Origin: Physcomitrium patens
Taxonomy: Eukaryota; Streptophyta; Bryopsida; Funariales; Funariaceae
Assembly: GCF_000002425.4 (NCBI RefSeq)
Contig: NC_037269.1
Location: 13,706,709-13,770,708 of the forward strand
Reading direction: 5' to 3'
DNA: 64,000 nucleotides
The notes beneath the pieces are model-generated. The model saw nothing but the letters and a program-made list of their open reading frames with translations, ran no database searches and was not told the DNA's origin. The position numbers and the translations under genes were made by a program. Positions 12,561-23,924 of the stretch are shown in pieces. Position 1 is the first letter of the stretch, and every line of letters starts with the position of its first letter.

Positions 12561-14813
12561 TTTGAGAGAGGACAAAGAGCATCTAATCAGAAACCACGAA
12601 GAAGTTTCTCCCCTCTGACAATATCCGCGAGAATCTCCGCACTATTCACCCACGTTCGAAAGGAATATTCGGGGTTGCCGACGTGGATATTTACGTAAGT
12701 AAATGACGCCATCTACTGGCAATTCAGTGTGGATGAGAGCGCGGGACTGGGAAATAGGCGTGCCCAGCGTTCCCCTAGACTCGACGTGTCCCGCAACCGC
12801 ACCAACTGCAAAACCTGTCATGGCATCTATTCTGGGGTGGGGGAGGGGTTGATTGAAATTCAGCCAGTGAGAGAATGCCAAGTGGACAAATGGGAACTTT
12901 GGAACCACGATAGGAACGTGGAAGGAAACGTGTAAGCGTGAAAGCGTTGGCTTAACCCAAGCGAAGCTTGGATGTGAGGTTGGGGCCTTTGAGAAACTCT
13001 GCTCCTTTAGAAACTCTGCCCCAGATGGGCCAATTTTGGTTCGCTTTGTCCCTTGGACCCGCCCCCACGGGAAAAGGTTCTACACACTATTCTCAGGTTC
13101 GATGGCCTTTGGCCCCTCCTCCTCGACCTCCCACTCCGCCAAGCCCTTCGGCCCTCCGGAGATTTACGGGATCCGCCTTCGGCCAGCGTGGAAACCCAAA
13201 AGATCGAAGTCTCCCCATAAAAAAACCCAATTACCATTATGGCGAATCTTTGTTGGGTCCTCCGAGTTGCTCCAGAATTCCTCCACGGAAATTGTACCCA
13301 ACTGGCTCTTGCACATAGAGAGGACACGAAGCTGGCAGCGAGCATACTGGAAACATGATTCGCTTCGCTTACGACGAACAGACCTCGTTGCAAAAAGTGG
13401 AAAGGCGAACGATTCCATGACTTTGGTCGAGGTTTTCAACGTCCCCAAAGAATTGTTAGGTGAAGCCTGGGGGACTGGATTGGGGAGAATGGTTCGGGAA
13501 GAATTCCATGCAACGATGCGCAGAATTTTTTTAAGTGTGTGGTGATCGGTTTCTAAACCAGGCAATGCTCTCTGGTGTGAAGCATTCCGAGGCCGGTTTC
13601 GTGCCAGAATGACAAGAACGTGGGATTATCTCTTTGAGAAACAGCTGGTGGGGAACGCAAGGGACGGGGGCGTGGGCGGCGAACACGGCATGAGTGTAGG
13701 CAATTGCTAACCAGGACATGAGTCGCGAGGACTGCCGATTGTGTGAGAAGGTGTCGCAAGAAAGTCTAGCTCGCTTCTCACTTCTCTTGAGATTGTACGC
13801 ACAGCTTTGTCAAAAGCAATGGATTGCATGAGACTGTAGCAGTACTTCGGGCCATAACCGCACACCGCGCATTCGTCGGCGTTTCATTAAGGAATTAATT
13901 GTCTTCTTTTCTCTCTTTTTGAGGTACTGGGTTGGTGAATGTAGGTGTTGGGGGTGAAGTTTAGAGGTAGAGATTAACGCGAAGAATTCTCTCATGGGGT
14001 TGAAGCTGAAGCGGATGCAAGGGATGTCACATGAATAGTTGCAGTTTTTGGTCATTTGAGTTTCGGGAGGATACTCATTGAATTCTACACTAGGAGGGTT
14101 CAAGATCTCACTGCTAGATGTACGAGGAATGGCGATCTCTTCATGAGGCGGTGGTATTGACAGGGTAGCAAGGTTAAGATGTGGGTGCTCAACGATCATA
14201 AGCCCGAGGATTTCCATTCCATGGTGCATTGCCATAGTCAACGGAGGGAAGAATCTTGAAGCAGTTGTTCGCAGGTATGGGCAAGACAGACCCCACTCGA
14301 TGTCTGTGTAATCGTGCACTCGGGAAGTGTTTGTTGGTAAAGGGCTTGAGAAGAGATGTTGCAGGAGCAACTGGTGTACGTTTTGAGCTCCTGATATACA
14401 CCTTTTCGAAGTGGGTTCGAAATAGCCTCAGAGAGTTTTGGCGGTGAACGGTGATTGATATCCGATTATGCTATACCTGCCAACTTTCCTTCCGCTTCAG
14501 AGATTCCACTTTGGTAGCAACGTCGAATGGGTATGGTTTGCTGGTGTAGATCAGGCGGCCATTGTGCGTGCTACTCATCGCGAAGCAGAGGGGAGGATCA
14601 CTTGTGTACTCATGGGTACTGTTTTAGCTGTCCAATGGGGGGGGGGGGGTACTTTCTAACGCCGTGATTGTCTTCTAACGTTGGTCGGCAAACTTGTCCA
14701 CATCGAGAGAGCTAGCAAAAGGGTCATAAAACTGACTCGTTACAGTAGTAAGGTTTCGTTGTTAGCATTATAATTGTCACCCCTGGCGGATATTCTCGAC
14801 TGACCGTGTGGTT
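12561..14813. other. GC-richer region upstream of the ubiquitin-like gene
   Basis: Base composition rises sharply at about 12.56 kb. Open frames of up to 186 codons exist (13036-13545 plus, 13164-13565 minus, 13810-14370 minus). They overlap on opposite strands and contain no family motif I know. The last few hundred bases should hold the promoter and 5' UTR of the gene starting at 14814. A run of 13 G lies at 14637-14649. Confidence 0.45.
14637..14649 (+). repeat. Homopolymer G13
   Basis: Thirteen consecutive G about 165 bp upstream of the ubiquitin-like gene's ATG. It could form a G-quadruplex and is also an error-prone spot for sequencing. Confidence 0.8.
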
Positions 14814-15959
14814 ATGCACTATGCAGCCGCAGAAGATTGGCCAACCACGGGAGAAGAGGGACCGCTATACCTCGCCGCAGGAATGTTGATCGAGGCGAGA
14901 GACTGGCAAAGTGACGCTGTGCGATCCATTCAGATCGACGCCAGCCCCAAGAACACTGTTCTAGCTGTCAAGAAAGCCATCGAGGGTAGTGAGATCATCG
15001 GAGCCAGCTTGCAACGGCTGTCCTACGGTGGTCGTCTGCTCAAGGATGAAAGAGCGCTGGAGGATTACCAGATTGACAATACTTCCACACTGCAGATGTG
15101 GTGGTGTAAATGCATGGCTTGTCGGGCGTTGTCGGCTGATCAGACGTTCCACACCATGCGCATTTACGTGGCGACACACAGGGATCAGACAATTCCTCTC
15201 ACAGTGTGCCGAAACGGATCCGTCTATAGCGTAAAAGCCATGGTGCGGGAAGAGGAGGGGACTCCTGCAGGAAGGCAGCGTTTGATTTTCAACGATGAGG
15301 AGCTTCGGAATGGGAAAACTTTGAATGAATGTAACGTCGCCAAGGATTGCGTCTTGCGAATGGCGCCCACGGAGCCGGTTGGTCTCATGCCGGTGATGGT
15401 ATGTATTGCCATCCTGGACCGAACAATCTCTCTGGAGGTTCGCAAGACTGACACAATTCGCGACGTGAAGGCGGTGCTGCACCAAGTTGAGGGAATTCCG
15501 CCATACCATCAGCGGCTAAAATTGCGGTATGGATACGGGTTCTTCAACAGAGATATGAACAACGCAGATTTGCCGGACGATATCACACTCGGGGAGCTGA
15601 ACGTGAACCGGGGCGATTCTTTCTTCCTTCTCCGTCGTCAGAAGCACCTCCCCGACTGCCCTTGTTTCGAATGCTTCGGCAGCTCCTTCCACTTCTTTGT
15701 GAAGACCGTGGCCGGAAAGTCATTAGTGATTGATTTGAAAAGCTTCCATACCGTAGACGATATTAAGAGAAAGATACAGAGCAAGGAAGGAATTGCAGCT
15801 CACAAGCAGAAATTACTCTTCGGTGACGTCGAGCTCCAAGACGACAAGACGCTCTTTGAGTATGGCATCGAGGTAGACTCCATTTTGAGATTGATGGTTG
15901 TTAGTGGCGGAAAATCGAGCTTTAGTAGCTTCTTCTCCAGAGTCACTGGCTCAGGTTAG
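14814..15959 (+). CDS. Tandem ubiquitin-like-domain protein (four UBL domains), intronless
   Basis: A single uninterrupted 381-aa frame; the first ATG is at 14814 (two sense codons precede it in frame). Four ubiquitin-fold segments are visible by their spacing of beta-grasp landmarks. They lie at about residues 24-97 (QRLSYGGRLLKDERALEDYQ), 115-184 (QRLIFNDEELRNGKTLNECN), 194-275 (VEGIPPYHQRLKL) and 292-367 (KEGIAAHKQKLLFGDVELQD). Each resembles ubiquitin's [20 protein letters not shown] region, but with low identity between copies. There is no RGG at the domain junctions, so it should not be cleaved into monomers like polyubiquitin. The C-terminus after domain 4 reads VVSGGKSS plus a Ser/Phe-rich tail. 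Such chains usually act as fixed binding modules for ubiquitin-system or proteasome partners; the exact role is unknown. Cys residues cluster between domains 1-2 (CKCMAC) and 3-4 (CPCFEC). Confidence 0.85.
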   Translation: MHYAAAEDWPTTGEEGPLYLAAGMLIEARDWQSDAVRSIQIDASPKNTVLAVKKAIEGSEIIGASLQRLSYGGRLLKDERALEDYQIDNTSTLQMWWCKCMACRALSADQTFHTMRIYVATHRDQTIPLTVCRNGSVYSVKAMVREEEGTPAGRQRLIFNDEELRNGKTLNECNVAKDCVLRMAPTEPVGLMPVMVCIAILDRTISLEVRKTDTIRDVKAVLHQVEGIPPYHQRLKLRYGYGFFNRDMNNADLPDDITLGELNVNRGDSFFLLRRQKHLPDCPCFECFGSSFHFFVKTVAGKSLVIDLKSFHTVDDIKRKIQSKEGIAAHKQKLLFGDVELQDDKTLFEYGIEVDSILRLMVVSGGKSSFSSFFSRVTGSG

Positions 15960-17170
15960 AACACTTGAAAACGTTTTTTCAAGTTCTAGTGCATCAGCAG
16001 AGGATCTAGGGTTAGGTTTAGCATCTCTCTCTCTCTCTCAATCTCTCTCTCTCACAAAAGACTTAGCTCAATCCAAGGTCAATTGAGCTTGCCTTTTCAG
16101 ATGGTTTGTTTAAGGTTTGGTTTTGCTTATATTCCTCCAAATGGGAGACACACGTGACATAATTCAATTTTTCTGAAGTCAACTCGTCGTGTGCTAAGTC
16201 TGCGATTATCGACGGAATACCATTTCCGTTTTATTACCGAAGGTTTCTGCCTTCCGGCTCTTCTCCTTCGTCATTGTTTGCTTGTTCAGTCTTGGCCAGT
16301 CATTTTCTATTCTCGGTTTTTTAATGCTTTGATTTCGCATTGCGAAGGGCAATCGGCAATCCTGCGAGTTGCGAGGCATGCCAACCCGTACCATTTCCCC
16401 CCCCAGTAGAAGACTCCCATCATAGGGATTCCCTGCAATTAGGGGTTTCGTTTTGTCTGAAAGATCTCGAGACCTTCTGAGCCCGCGATAGCGTGGAGCT
16501 CCATCACGCCTGCTTGGCGTGCCGAGATACGATGTGCAGCAGTACATATCTGCGTTGCATTCGTAGCAATCATCTCTGAATCTATTCGTAGGAGATAAGC
16601 GTATTTAGATTATTGTTTATTCTCCATGCTGAAATGAACGGCAGTCGCACTGCTCGGAGAAGTCCTTGCAAAGCGAATCTCCATTTTGTCTCCAGCACTT
16701 GATCAATGAAAGCTCTCGCTATCTATATGCCGAGAGACTGCTCTATATCGAGACCAGACCAAGATGAAGTGGTAAAGCGTATCACCTAGATTTCTTCGGA
16801 TTTGTGTGAGGACCTGAAATAGCTGCGCCCCGAATTCCTGCGTTGTAATTCCACGGATTCAGGGCAGGAATGGGGTGCTGTTAAAAGCTATCCAAGACTT
16901 GGAACAAAGCTGCAGTCCAGAGAGGTATCCAGGGGAGGTTGGGAATCGAACAAGCCAAAATTGGCAAATGCGGGGCTTCGGGGGAGTGCTGAGCTTGGAA
17001 ACAATCTCTGATCGCGACTTCCCTTAGCTTCCGCCGTGGGAGCACCATCCCTCGCTCGCTCGCTCGCTGCCCTCCGAATTCCGCAGCGTCGCTTCTCCTC
17101 TCTCTTGCTCCTTCGGAGGATGAACGTGACCATCTGGTCATCCATTTCTCTCCGTTTCTTGATCTAATGC
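15960..17170. other. 3' flank of the ubiquitin-like gene and intergenic sequence
   Basis: Contains CT-rich simple repeats at about 16022-16057 and a CTCG tetranucleotide run at 17051-17069. No gene is recognised; short frames on both strands (16206-16547 minus, 16888-17145 minus) have no family features. Confidence 0.5.
16022..16057. repeat. (CT)n microsatellite
   Basis: CT dinucleotide run with one AAT interruption, about 65 bp after the stop codon, so probably inside the 3' UTR. Confidence 0.8.
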
Positions 17171-18204
17171 TCTACTTATTAATGCATGCGAATAAGGATT
17201 AAGTTGACAAAAAGATAAAATAAAATAAAACATATTTGAGTGACAGAATGTTAGAGCATGCAACTATTTCAAAGCCATATTTTATTTATTTTTTAAATAT
17301 GAAAGTGGATAGAATTAGAGAAGGCAAAGAATGTCCTTACTATTACTTGGATCAGTATTTTAGCTTGACACACAAATTATTTTGACTTTAAATGTTTTTA
17401 CACTAATTAAAAAAAACAGGGGTAACTTTTTTCATAAAATAATAATAACTAAATGTGCAAATAGAACTTGCAAAGAAGAAAAATCACAAAAGATTTAAGA
17501 AAACATTATATTTTATATTTTATAATTGTATTAAATTACACACATTTGTTGAAATTTACTGCAATTTTCTTTAGTAAGTGGAATATAAGCTTTAAATTTT
17601 ATTCTAGATGATTAAGAAATTTTATATTAAAGTAGAATGTTTTGGTTTGTGCAAATCATTTTTTTGTTGTTGGTCAACAATGGTAATAAATTCAGATAAA
17701 AAATAAGTAAATAAATAAATAAATAAATAAATGTATAATGTATCCATAAAAAATAATAAAAACTTCAATTAAAGCTTTTTTAAAATCCATATAACTTAAT
17801 TGTAACTAGTTGAACTTGTACCATTGGCATGAAACATTTGACTCAAAAGAAGCATTTTTTTGAAGGTATGTTTGTGAATCAAAAAGTATTTTTCACAATT
17901 TATTCAAAAAAATAAAAATAAAATACACAATAAAACTTTCAGATATAAAGTGGAGTAGCTGAATCCATACTATCGTCATGAATAATATGCAATAAATTAG
18001 TTAATTTTGTTCAAGAAATTACATATTAAGACATAACTACAAAAAAAACATAAAATTGTATTAAGGCATTCAAAGATGTATTAAAGTTAAAATTTAAAAC
18101 TATAGATAAAAAAATAAAAATAAAATAAAATAAAATAAATATTAATAATTAATTAATCAAAACATATAAAAAATAATATTTAATGTGGAATTTGAATTCT
18201 TGTT
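17171..18204. other. AT-rich intergenic sequence
   Basis: No coding signal. Includes an AAAT tetranucleotide run (17707-17732) and A/T homopolymer-like stretches. It marks the start of the repeat-dominated part of the window. Confidence 0.6.
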
Positions 18205-18408
18205 TGGAGGAAGAAGAATTTTAATAGAATGGAAAGAATGGAATGAACAACTTCCAATCCACAGAATCTAATCAAGACAATAAATAACAAACAAAAGAAA
18301 AGGCGTAGCACCAAGCTTACCCCGGCTCACAACTATCACAACGATGGCACCTTAATTAACTTCTACAACTCCTATATACTTTCCCTTGATTCTCCAGATT
18401 CTAACCGT
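18205..18408. repeat. Repeat family Z, left part, interrupted by the gag-protease LTR element
   Basis: This stretch shares long blocks with 24460-24920, for example ATAGAATGGAATGAACAACTT-type sequence, CCACAGAATCTAATCAAG, AGCACCAAGCTTA and TTAATTAACTTCTACAACTC. The LTR element at 18409 starts immediately after it, so the element probably jumped into a Z copy whose remainder begins at 23566. Z has no coding capacity that I see and may be an LTR fragment of another family. Confidence 0.6.
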
Positions 18409-18489
18409 TGTCGTATTACGTGCTTTCCTGCTCGAGAATGCGTCGGGCGTTTGGTTGTAGAAGGTAGTATGGAGATTCGCCAATATTCA

Positions 18490-18514
18490 AGCAGTCTATC
18501 GGTTTTAGACTGCT
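18490..18514. repeat. LTR hairpin
   Basis: AGCAGTCTA and TAGACTGCT form a 9-bp stem with a 7-base loop. ATATTC/GAATAT just outside extends it. The partner LTR keeps the same structure near 22451 with a weakened stem. It may act as an RNA structure in the R region, but this is inference. Confidence 0.55.
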
Positions 18515-19236
18515 GGAATATAAACGACTGCAAGAATACACCGTAAATCTATACGGATGTCCTTCGACTGCTCGCCGAAGTCCTTTTTGCCCCAGCCGAT
18601 AGGTCTCTAGATGTTACAGAGAACCCCGAACAATCCAAACTGCTAATCTTCGATACCGCTTTATACTCACGATCTTGTATCCACTGACTGTCTTCTTAGA
18701 TTAACCCAATAAATTTCATTCACTCCGCATACTCAATCCTATAGACACCCTTTTAATTCTTCATCATAGATGTAATTCGATTTCACAAAGCAGTCAAGAG
18801 TAATCACACCAACTTCATTAAAATCCCGATTCACCAATACAACACTGACTTCAGCAACGATTGCCTCAGTCTTCCCAAAACTCTATGAAGAAAAAAAACC
18901 CAATTCTCTGTCTTTTTTTCCCGCCCGAAGCATGAAGCTAGCTCTCCGACCCTTCTCCAAAAACTTCTTCTCTCCCCTTCCATTTCTTAACCTATCCACC
19001 CCTTTAACCTTAATTCTCCCCTCTTTCAAACCCTAGCCTCTGAATTTCTTCAATCTTCCATGTTGGATCCGAAATTGGCTTCCGCCGTCAGAGCTTTCTC
19101 TTCCATTTTTACCTTTAAGAGATCGTTTTACTGAAAAGACGTTCCCGGAACAGCACAAAGGACGGAACAGCCTAGAACAGAATCGGAGCCCCGTAATTGG
19201 GACAACATTGAGTTGCCCGACCAATTCAGGTCTCAT

Positions 19237-19378
19237 ATTGGGTAAGAGGCCCGTAGTAAGACCTGGATGTTCCCGCAATTGGATCAAATTGGTCCTTCGC
19301 GTCACATTGGCTAAGAGGCCCGTAGTAAGACCTGGATTGGATGTCTTGAAATTGGATCCAATTGGCTCTTCGAACCAG
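19237..19378. repeat. Two tandem ~69-bp units inside the LTR
   Basis: ATTGG-TAAGAGGCCCGTAG followed by AAGACCTGGAT and AATTGGATC-AATTGG is repeated twice with a period of 69. The same arrangement lies in the other LTR (about 23198-23340). Such duplications are common in LTR U3 enhancer regions. Confidence 0.7.
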
Positions 19379-19604
19379 ACTCACCCGTCGTTGAATTGGT
19401 CCTTTCCCTTTCTGCTGACTCCCGTTATTGGAATTGAACGGAGCATTTCAGTATGCCCCGGTTGACTGTAACGGGGTGACTGACCTAGGTCTCTCAGTAT
19501 TTGCACTGGAATTGGTCATTGCTCCCAATATTTGAGGTAACTGAACATTAATAAAAGTCCCCTTTCTTTATATTTTCACAGTATACTCGTGTTACAACAT
19601 GACA

Positions 19605-19620
19605 TCCACCCCTCTAAACT
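19605..19620 (-). promoter_or_regulatory. Polypurine tract of the gag-protease element
   Basis: In minus sense the sequence immediately before the 3' LTR is TTTAGAGGGGTGGA, the expected position and composition of a plus-strand primer. Confidence 0.7.
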
Positions 19621-19699
19621 TGTGCATCCTCCGATATGCACCAATTTACCCAATTGCTGTTTGATTTATAATATATTCTCTATGTCTTTGTCCAGTTCG

Positions 19700-22295
19700 T
19701 CTTAGTCACCTTCATTAATCAAATCACTTTCATCTTCATGCTGCGTACCTAACTTGCGTAATTCTCTTTCAATATTATATAATCTTTTTCTTTCTTTTCT
19801 TTTAAAATCATCAACTTTCTTATACATAATATTTCCATTCTCCAAAATACCAATAAAACTCGCATCAAAGGCACCTTCAGCTCGCGAGAGTACCTCCTCT
19901 TTTGTACCTCCATAATCTCGCTTTACAATGGTACCTCCCCAAAATCCTTAAATCCTTCAACAATCTTTGGCAATGGTTTCTCCCTCAACCTATCTCGATT
20001 CCGTTCATGGTTAGGAGATACTGTTAGAAATTGTACAGCTTTCCTCCTATCTTCACTATGTATCCTTGCATAAGCAGAACCATCGTCAAGTACTTTTGTT
20101 TCCATCCGTGTTGCCATAATATAAGGTTGTCCTAAAATCAGCGGATAAGACGTTGTATCTTGAACAAAGAAATGTTGCTCCGTCGCAACATCCCCAATCC
20201 GAATTTTGACATCTAGACAAGCTCCATATAATTCGCCCCGTGTGTTATTAGCTACTCGTATTGCCCATCCATATTCCATATCAATTGGCCATTTTTGCTT
20301 CTTATAAAGATCTTTAGACATGAGATTTATTTCAGAACCATGGTTGACTAAAGCAACAATTGGTTCTTCTTTATCTCCTACTTTCATCAATACCTCTGTA
20401 GTTGCCCTTGCCCAATGCTTTCGAGTATAATGGCTTAAGGTTTCCATTTCCTTATCACTATAATCTTTGAAACATACTCGTTGATTATATCCATTCTTTT
20501 CATTTGTTGGTTGCTTGTAACCAATATCAACCTCTTCTTCATCTTTATATATTCTTGCATCAATAGCATGACTCATTCCAGTTTCATCCATTAATTGGCT
20601 CTTTCGTTTAATGTTGTCAATGATAACATCATGAAACTCCTTCTTTGCAATTCTCAAAACTTCTTTCAATGTGAATTCCACCTTAGCGTTTAATATACGT
20701 TCTTCCAACACCCCTTTCAAATTTGTTGCCGCTTCAATGTCAGAAAGTAGCTTATAAGCAATTGATTTGCCCTTATCTTTTGTCTCCCTTGTTTTTTTTC
20801 TTCCAATGATGCTGAGGTATCTTTTACAAGCAATTCTTGTGAAGGTGCTTCCCGAGCCTTGTCTCCTCGAGTTTGCATCTTAGAAGAATTTCCTTCTCTT
20901 GATCATCAAAATTTCCTCGTCTCTTTTCTTCTATCAAAGCTTCATGTTGGCTCTTAGCAATATATGCATGAACTGAAAGAGACTCAACAGGATCCTCCCA
21001 ACCTGTTGCACGTCATATTGTAGCTACAGTCCTCAATAATGCTTCTCGAGGTAATTTCCCTTCTTGCATTGTAGAATTGACAGAAGTCCAAAACTCACTA
21101 GTTTCCGTTCTTCCACCAAGGTCATCATCTACTTTAGCACCATAACTTGCACTTTCTCGTGCTGCTGTTTCATGCTCTTTTAAGTAATCTTGAATCAATG
21201 CTCTCATTCCTCCCTTGCCAAAATTGGTTTGAAGAAGATCCTCCCTATCTTTTAATGTATCTTCCCATCTTTCCAGCAAATAATTCTTTGCCGTATCATA
21301 TTATTAAATTCATTGCAATCTTTCCTAGTGTGTAAAGCATCATCACACCAAATGCATCTTTGTATATATCCTTGTTTTGAAATATCCTTCAAATTTTTTG
21401 TAGAAGTATTCTCTTCAAGTCTTGCCAATTTGATTTGAAGATCTCGCATTCCTCGTATAATTTCTTCCATCTCCATATCTGTTTTCTTTGATAAGGATGT
21501 CGAAGGTTGAACTGTAGGCATTGTTGGTGGTGTTGTACGTATTGGAGCTTTGGGTGCTTGTACTGTTTTCAGAATATTGCTCCTATCTTTCCTCCTTTCT
21601 CTTTTTCTAAGCAACCCCACCGCATCTTCAACATTCTTCCACTTTGTTGTCAATCCTTTATCTTCTTCTTTGTTTTCAAGAAGGAGTTCTAATTTCCATT
21701 GCAATTGTCTATCAGCAGCTTGAAGAAATAGATCAACTTTGTTTGGCTCCAATGTCAATTTTTCTACCTTCGATAATTGAGAGTACTACCTCTCAAATTC
21801 CCTTAGTAGCTCTGTTGCTTGTAAATTCTTATTAGACTATTCAATCCATTCCAGAAACAACTTCTTAGTAACGCGATCAACATCTTCCAAGAAATATTCA
21901 TCTTTCAATGCATGTGAAAAAACCTCCCATGAATTTCCATAACGATTCATAATCGATATAATATGGTCTCTTATCTCCAATATCATGGCAAGTCCAAATA
22001 ATTCAACCATTTTTTTCTCAGAAACCCGATTTAATTCCATTTCACGAGCATAACATCTTAAATACCTTGAAATATTCCTTCCATCAAATTGATCAATTTT
22101 ATTGACCACTGCTTGCAATGCTTTGGTTGCCAAAGCTTCCTTTTGATCATTGCTTTGCTATTGCTGCATTGATAATGAGAAGGCTTGAAACATACTAGCA
22201 ATAGACAGATCCATGTGCATACCTTGTCCTTTAAAAGAACCCCCACTGGAAACTCTTCCCAAAGATCCTTCAAAATTTTTATTTTCGTTTTCCAT
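19700..22295 (-). pseudogene. Gag-protease polyprotein of the non-autonomous element, with stops and frameshifts
   Basis: The minus-strand frame starts at ATG 22295. It reads through a TAG into a Gag capsid-like segment (22133-21837: NKIDQFDGRNISRYLRCYAR, then MVELFGLAMILEIRDHIISI), further stops, and a Gag C-terminal part (21758-21252). That part ends in a knuckle-like CIWCDDALHTRKDC (CX2CX4HX4C). After a frameshift near 21290 and a linker, 20720-19923 carries a retropepsin-like domain (VALVNHGSEINLMS, later YPLILGQPYI). The catalytic Asp of the D-H/S/T-G motif reads Asn here. A frameshift near 19930 separates a charged tail that runs to about 19703. Gag would form the virus-like particle in the cytoplasm and the protease would process it; this copy is dead as read. 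Confidence 0.8.
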
Positions 22296-22346
22296 AAAAA
22301 TAAAAATAAAATCAAACGAAATCGAATACCTTCTATCTCAAGCTTT

Positions 22347-22367
22347 CATGTCGGGTTCACCACTTTA
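22347..22367 (-). promoter_or_regulatory. Candidate primer-binding site of the gag-protease element
   Basis: In minus sense, a few bases after the 5' LTR, the sequence reads TGGTGAACCCGACATGAAAG. A PBS should begin with TGG, the complement of a tRNA CCA end. I could not assign the tRNA species. Confidence 0.4.
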
Positions 22368-23565
22368 TATCGTATTACGTGCTTTCCTGCTCGAGAATGC
22401 GCCGGGCGTCTAGCTGTAGAGGGTAGTATGGAGATTCGCTAATATTCAAGCAGTCTATCGATTTTTGACTGCTGGAATATAAACGACTGCAAGAATACAC
22501 CATAAATCTATACGGATGTCCTTCGACTGCTCACTGAAGTCCTTTTTGCCCCAGCCAATAGGTCTCTAGACGTTAAAGAGAACGCCAAACAACTCAATCT
22601 GCTAATCTCCAATACCGCTTTATACTCACGATCTTGTATCCACTGACTGTCTTCTTAGATTAACCCAAAAATTTTCATTCACTCTGCATACTCAATCCTA
22701 TAGACACCCTTTTACTTCTTCAATCACAGACGTAACTTCGATTTCACAAAACAGTCAAGAATAATCAAACTCACTTCATTAAAAATCCCGATTCACCAGT
22801 ACAACACTGACTTCAGCAATGATTGCGTCAGTCTTCCCAATACCCTATGAAGAAAAAAAATCCAATTCTCTGTCTTTTTTCCCCGCCCGAAGCATGAAGC
22901 TAGCTCTCCGACCCTTCTCCAAAACTTCTTCTCTCCCCTTCCATTTCTTAACCTATCCTCCCTTTTAACCTTAATTCTCCCTTCTTTCAAACCCTAGCCT
23001 CTGAATTTCTTCAATCTTCCGTCTTGGATCCAAAATTGGCTCCAGTCATTAGAGCTTTCTCTTCCATATTTACCTTTAAGAGATCCTTTTACCAAAAGGA
23101 CGTTCCCGGAATAGCACAAAGGACAGAACAGCCTGAAATGGAATCGGAGCCCCGTAATCGGGACAACATTGAGTCGCCCGACCAATTCAAGTCTCATAAT
23201 GGGTAAGAGGCCTGTAATAAGACCTGGATGTTTCCGCAATTGGATCAAATTGGTCCTTCATGTCAGATTGGCTAAGAGGCCCATAGTAAGACTTGGATTG
23301 GATGTCTTGAAATTGGATCCAATTGGCTCTTCGAACCAGGCTCACCCGTCATTGAATTGATCCTTTCCCTTTCTGTTGACTCCCGTTATTGGAATCAAAC
23401 GGAGCATTTCAGTATGCCCCGGCTGACTGTAACAGGGTGACTAATCCTGGCCTCTCAGTATATGCACTAGAATTGGTCATTGCTCCCAATATTCGAGGTA
23501 ACTGAACATTAATAAAAGTCCTCTTTCTTTATATTTTCACAGTATACTCGTGTTACAATACGACA
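22368..23565 (-). repeat. 5' LTR (minus sense) of the gag-protease element
   Basis: 1198 bp, partner of 18409-19604. In minus sense it begins TGTCGTATTGTAACACG. Its inner end reads TATCGTATT on the plus strand, where the other LTR has TGTCGTATT, so one base of the terminal repeat has changed. Confidence 0.9.
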
Positions 23566-23569
23566 CCGT

Positions 23570-23924
23570 AATTTTATAATTAACCGCTTTTAAGAATTAA
23601 ATCACTCATCTGTCCTCCTGAATTTCCTATTATATGGACTATTAATATATTTTACCAATATCTTTCAAAAAAAAATTAATATCTATTCTATACTTGTCAT
23701 AAATCAAGTTGTACTAAAGGAGTATATTCATAGGAACCTATTTAAGAACTTCATATACCATTTAAATTTTTAGGAGAAGCTTTTATTTTATGTATAAAAA
23801 AAAATGACAAATCAATAGAGATGTAAGTAGAGTATTAAAGATTCAACAAGATCACCATAAAAAATAAGTACTCTTTGCTTTTGATTTTAAGACTTTTTAT
23901 TTAACTTAATTAAACAAAGATCTA
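23570..23924. other. AT-rich sequence between nested elements
   Basis: No coding signal. The first part is probably the right remainder of repeat Z, and the last part leads into the reverse-transcriptase remnant of chromovirus copy B. Confidence 0.4.

Larger units (their letters stand above)
18409..19604 (-). repeat. 3' LTR (minus sense) of the gag-protease element
   Basis: 1196 bp, plus-strand start TGTCGTATTACG, end CATGACA. It matches 22368-23565 along its length with scattered substitutions. It contains a hairpin (18490-18498 with 18506-18514) and a 69-bp internal duplication (from 19237 and 19306), both also present in the other LTR. Confidence 0.9.
18409..23565 (-). mobile_element. Non-autonomous LTR retrotransposon with gag and protease only (TR-GAG-like)
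   Basis: Two nearly identical direct repeats of about 1.2 kb (18409-19604 and 22368-23565) flank a 2.76-kb interior whose frames read on the minus strand. The outermost ends are perfect inverted copies (TGTCGTATT and AATACGACA), and CCGT flanks both outer edges (18405-18408 and 23566-23569), a 4-bp target-site duplication. If the last base is shared, a 5-bp ACCGT is possible. A purine-rich tract (AGAGGGGTGGA in minus sense) lies directly before the 3' LTR. The interior holds Gag, a CCHC-like knuckle and a retropepsin-like domain, but there is no reverse transcriptase, RNase H or integrase and no room for them. Such TR-GAG/LARD-type elements depend on enzymes from a partner element. Confidence 0.88.

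Noticed and set aside
13036-13545. 169-codon plus-strand frame upstream of the ubiquitin-like gene
   Set aside because: No recognisable domain, and long frames overlap it on the opposite strand (13007-13393, 13164-13565). It looks like chance openness in a GC-richer stretch.
13810-14370. 186-codon minus-strand frame
   Set aside because: Starts at a non-ATG codon or deep inside the region, has an uneven composition and no family motif. No splice partner was found.
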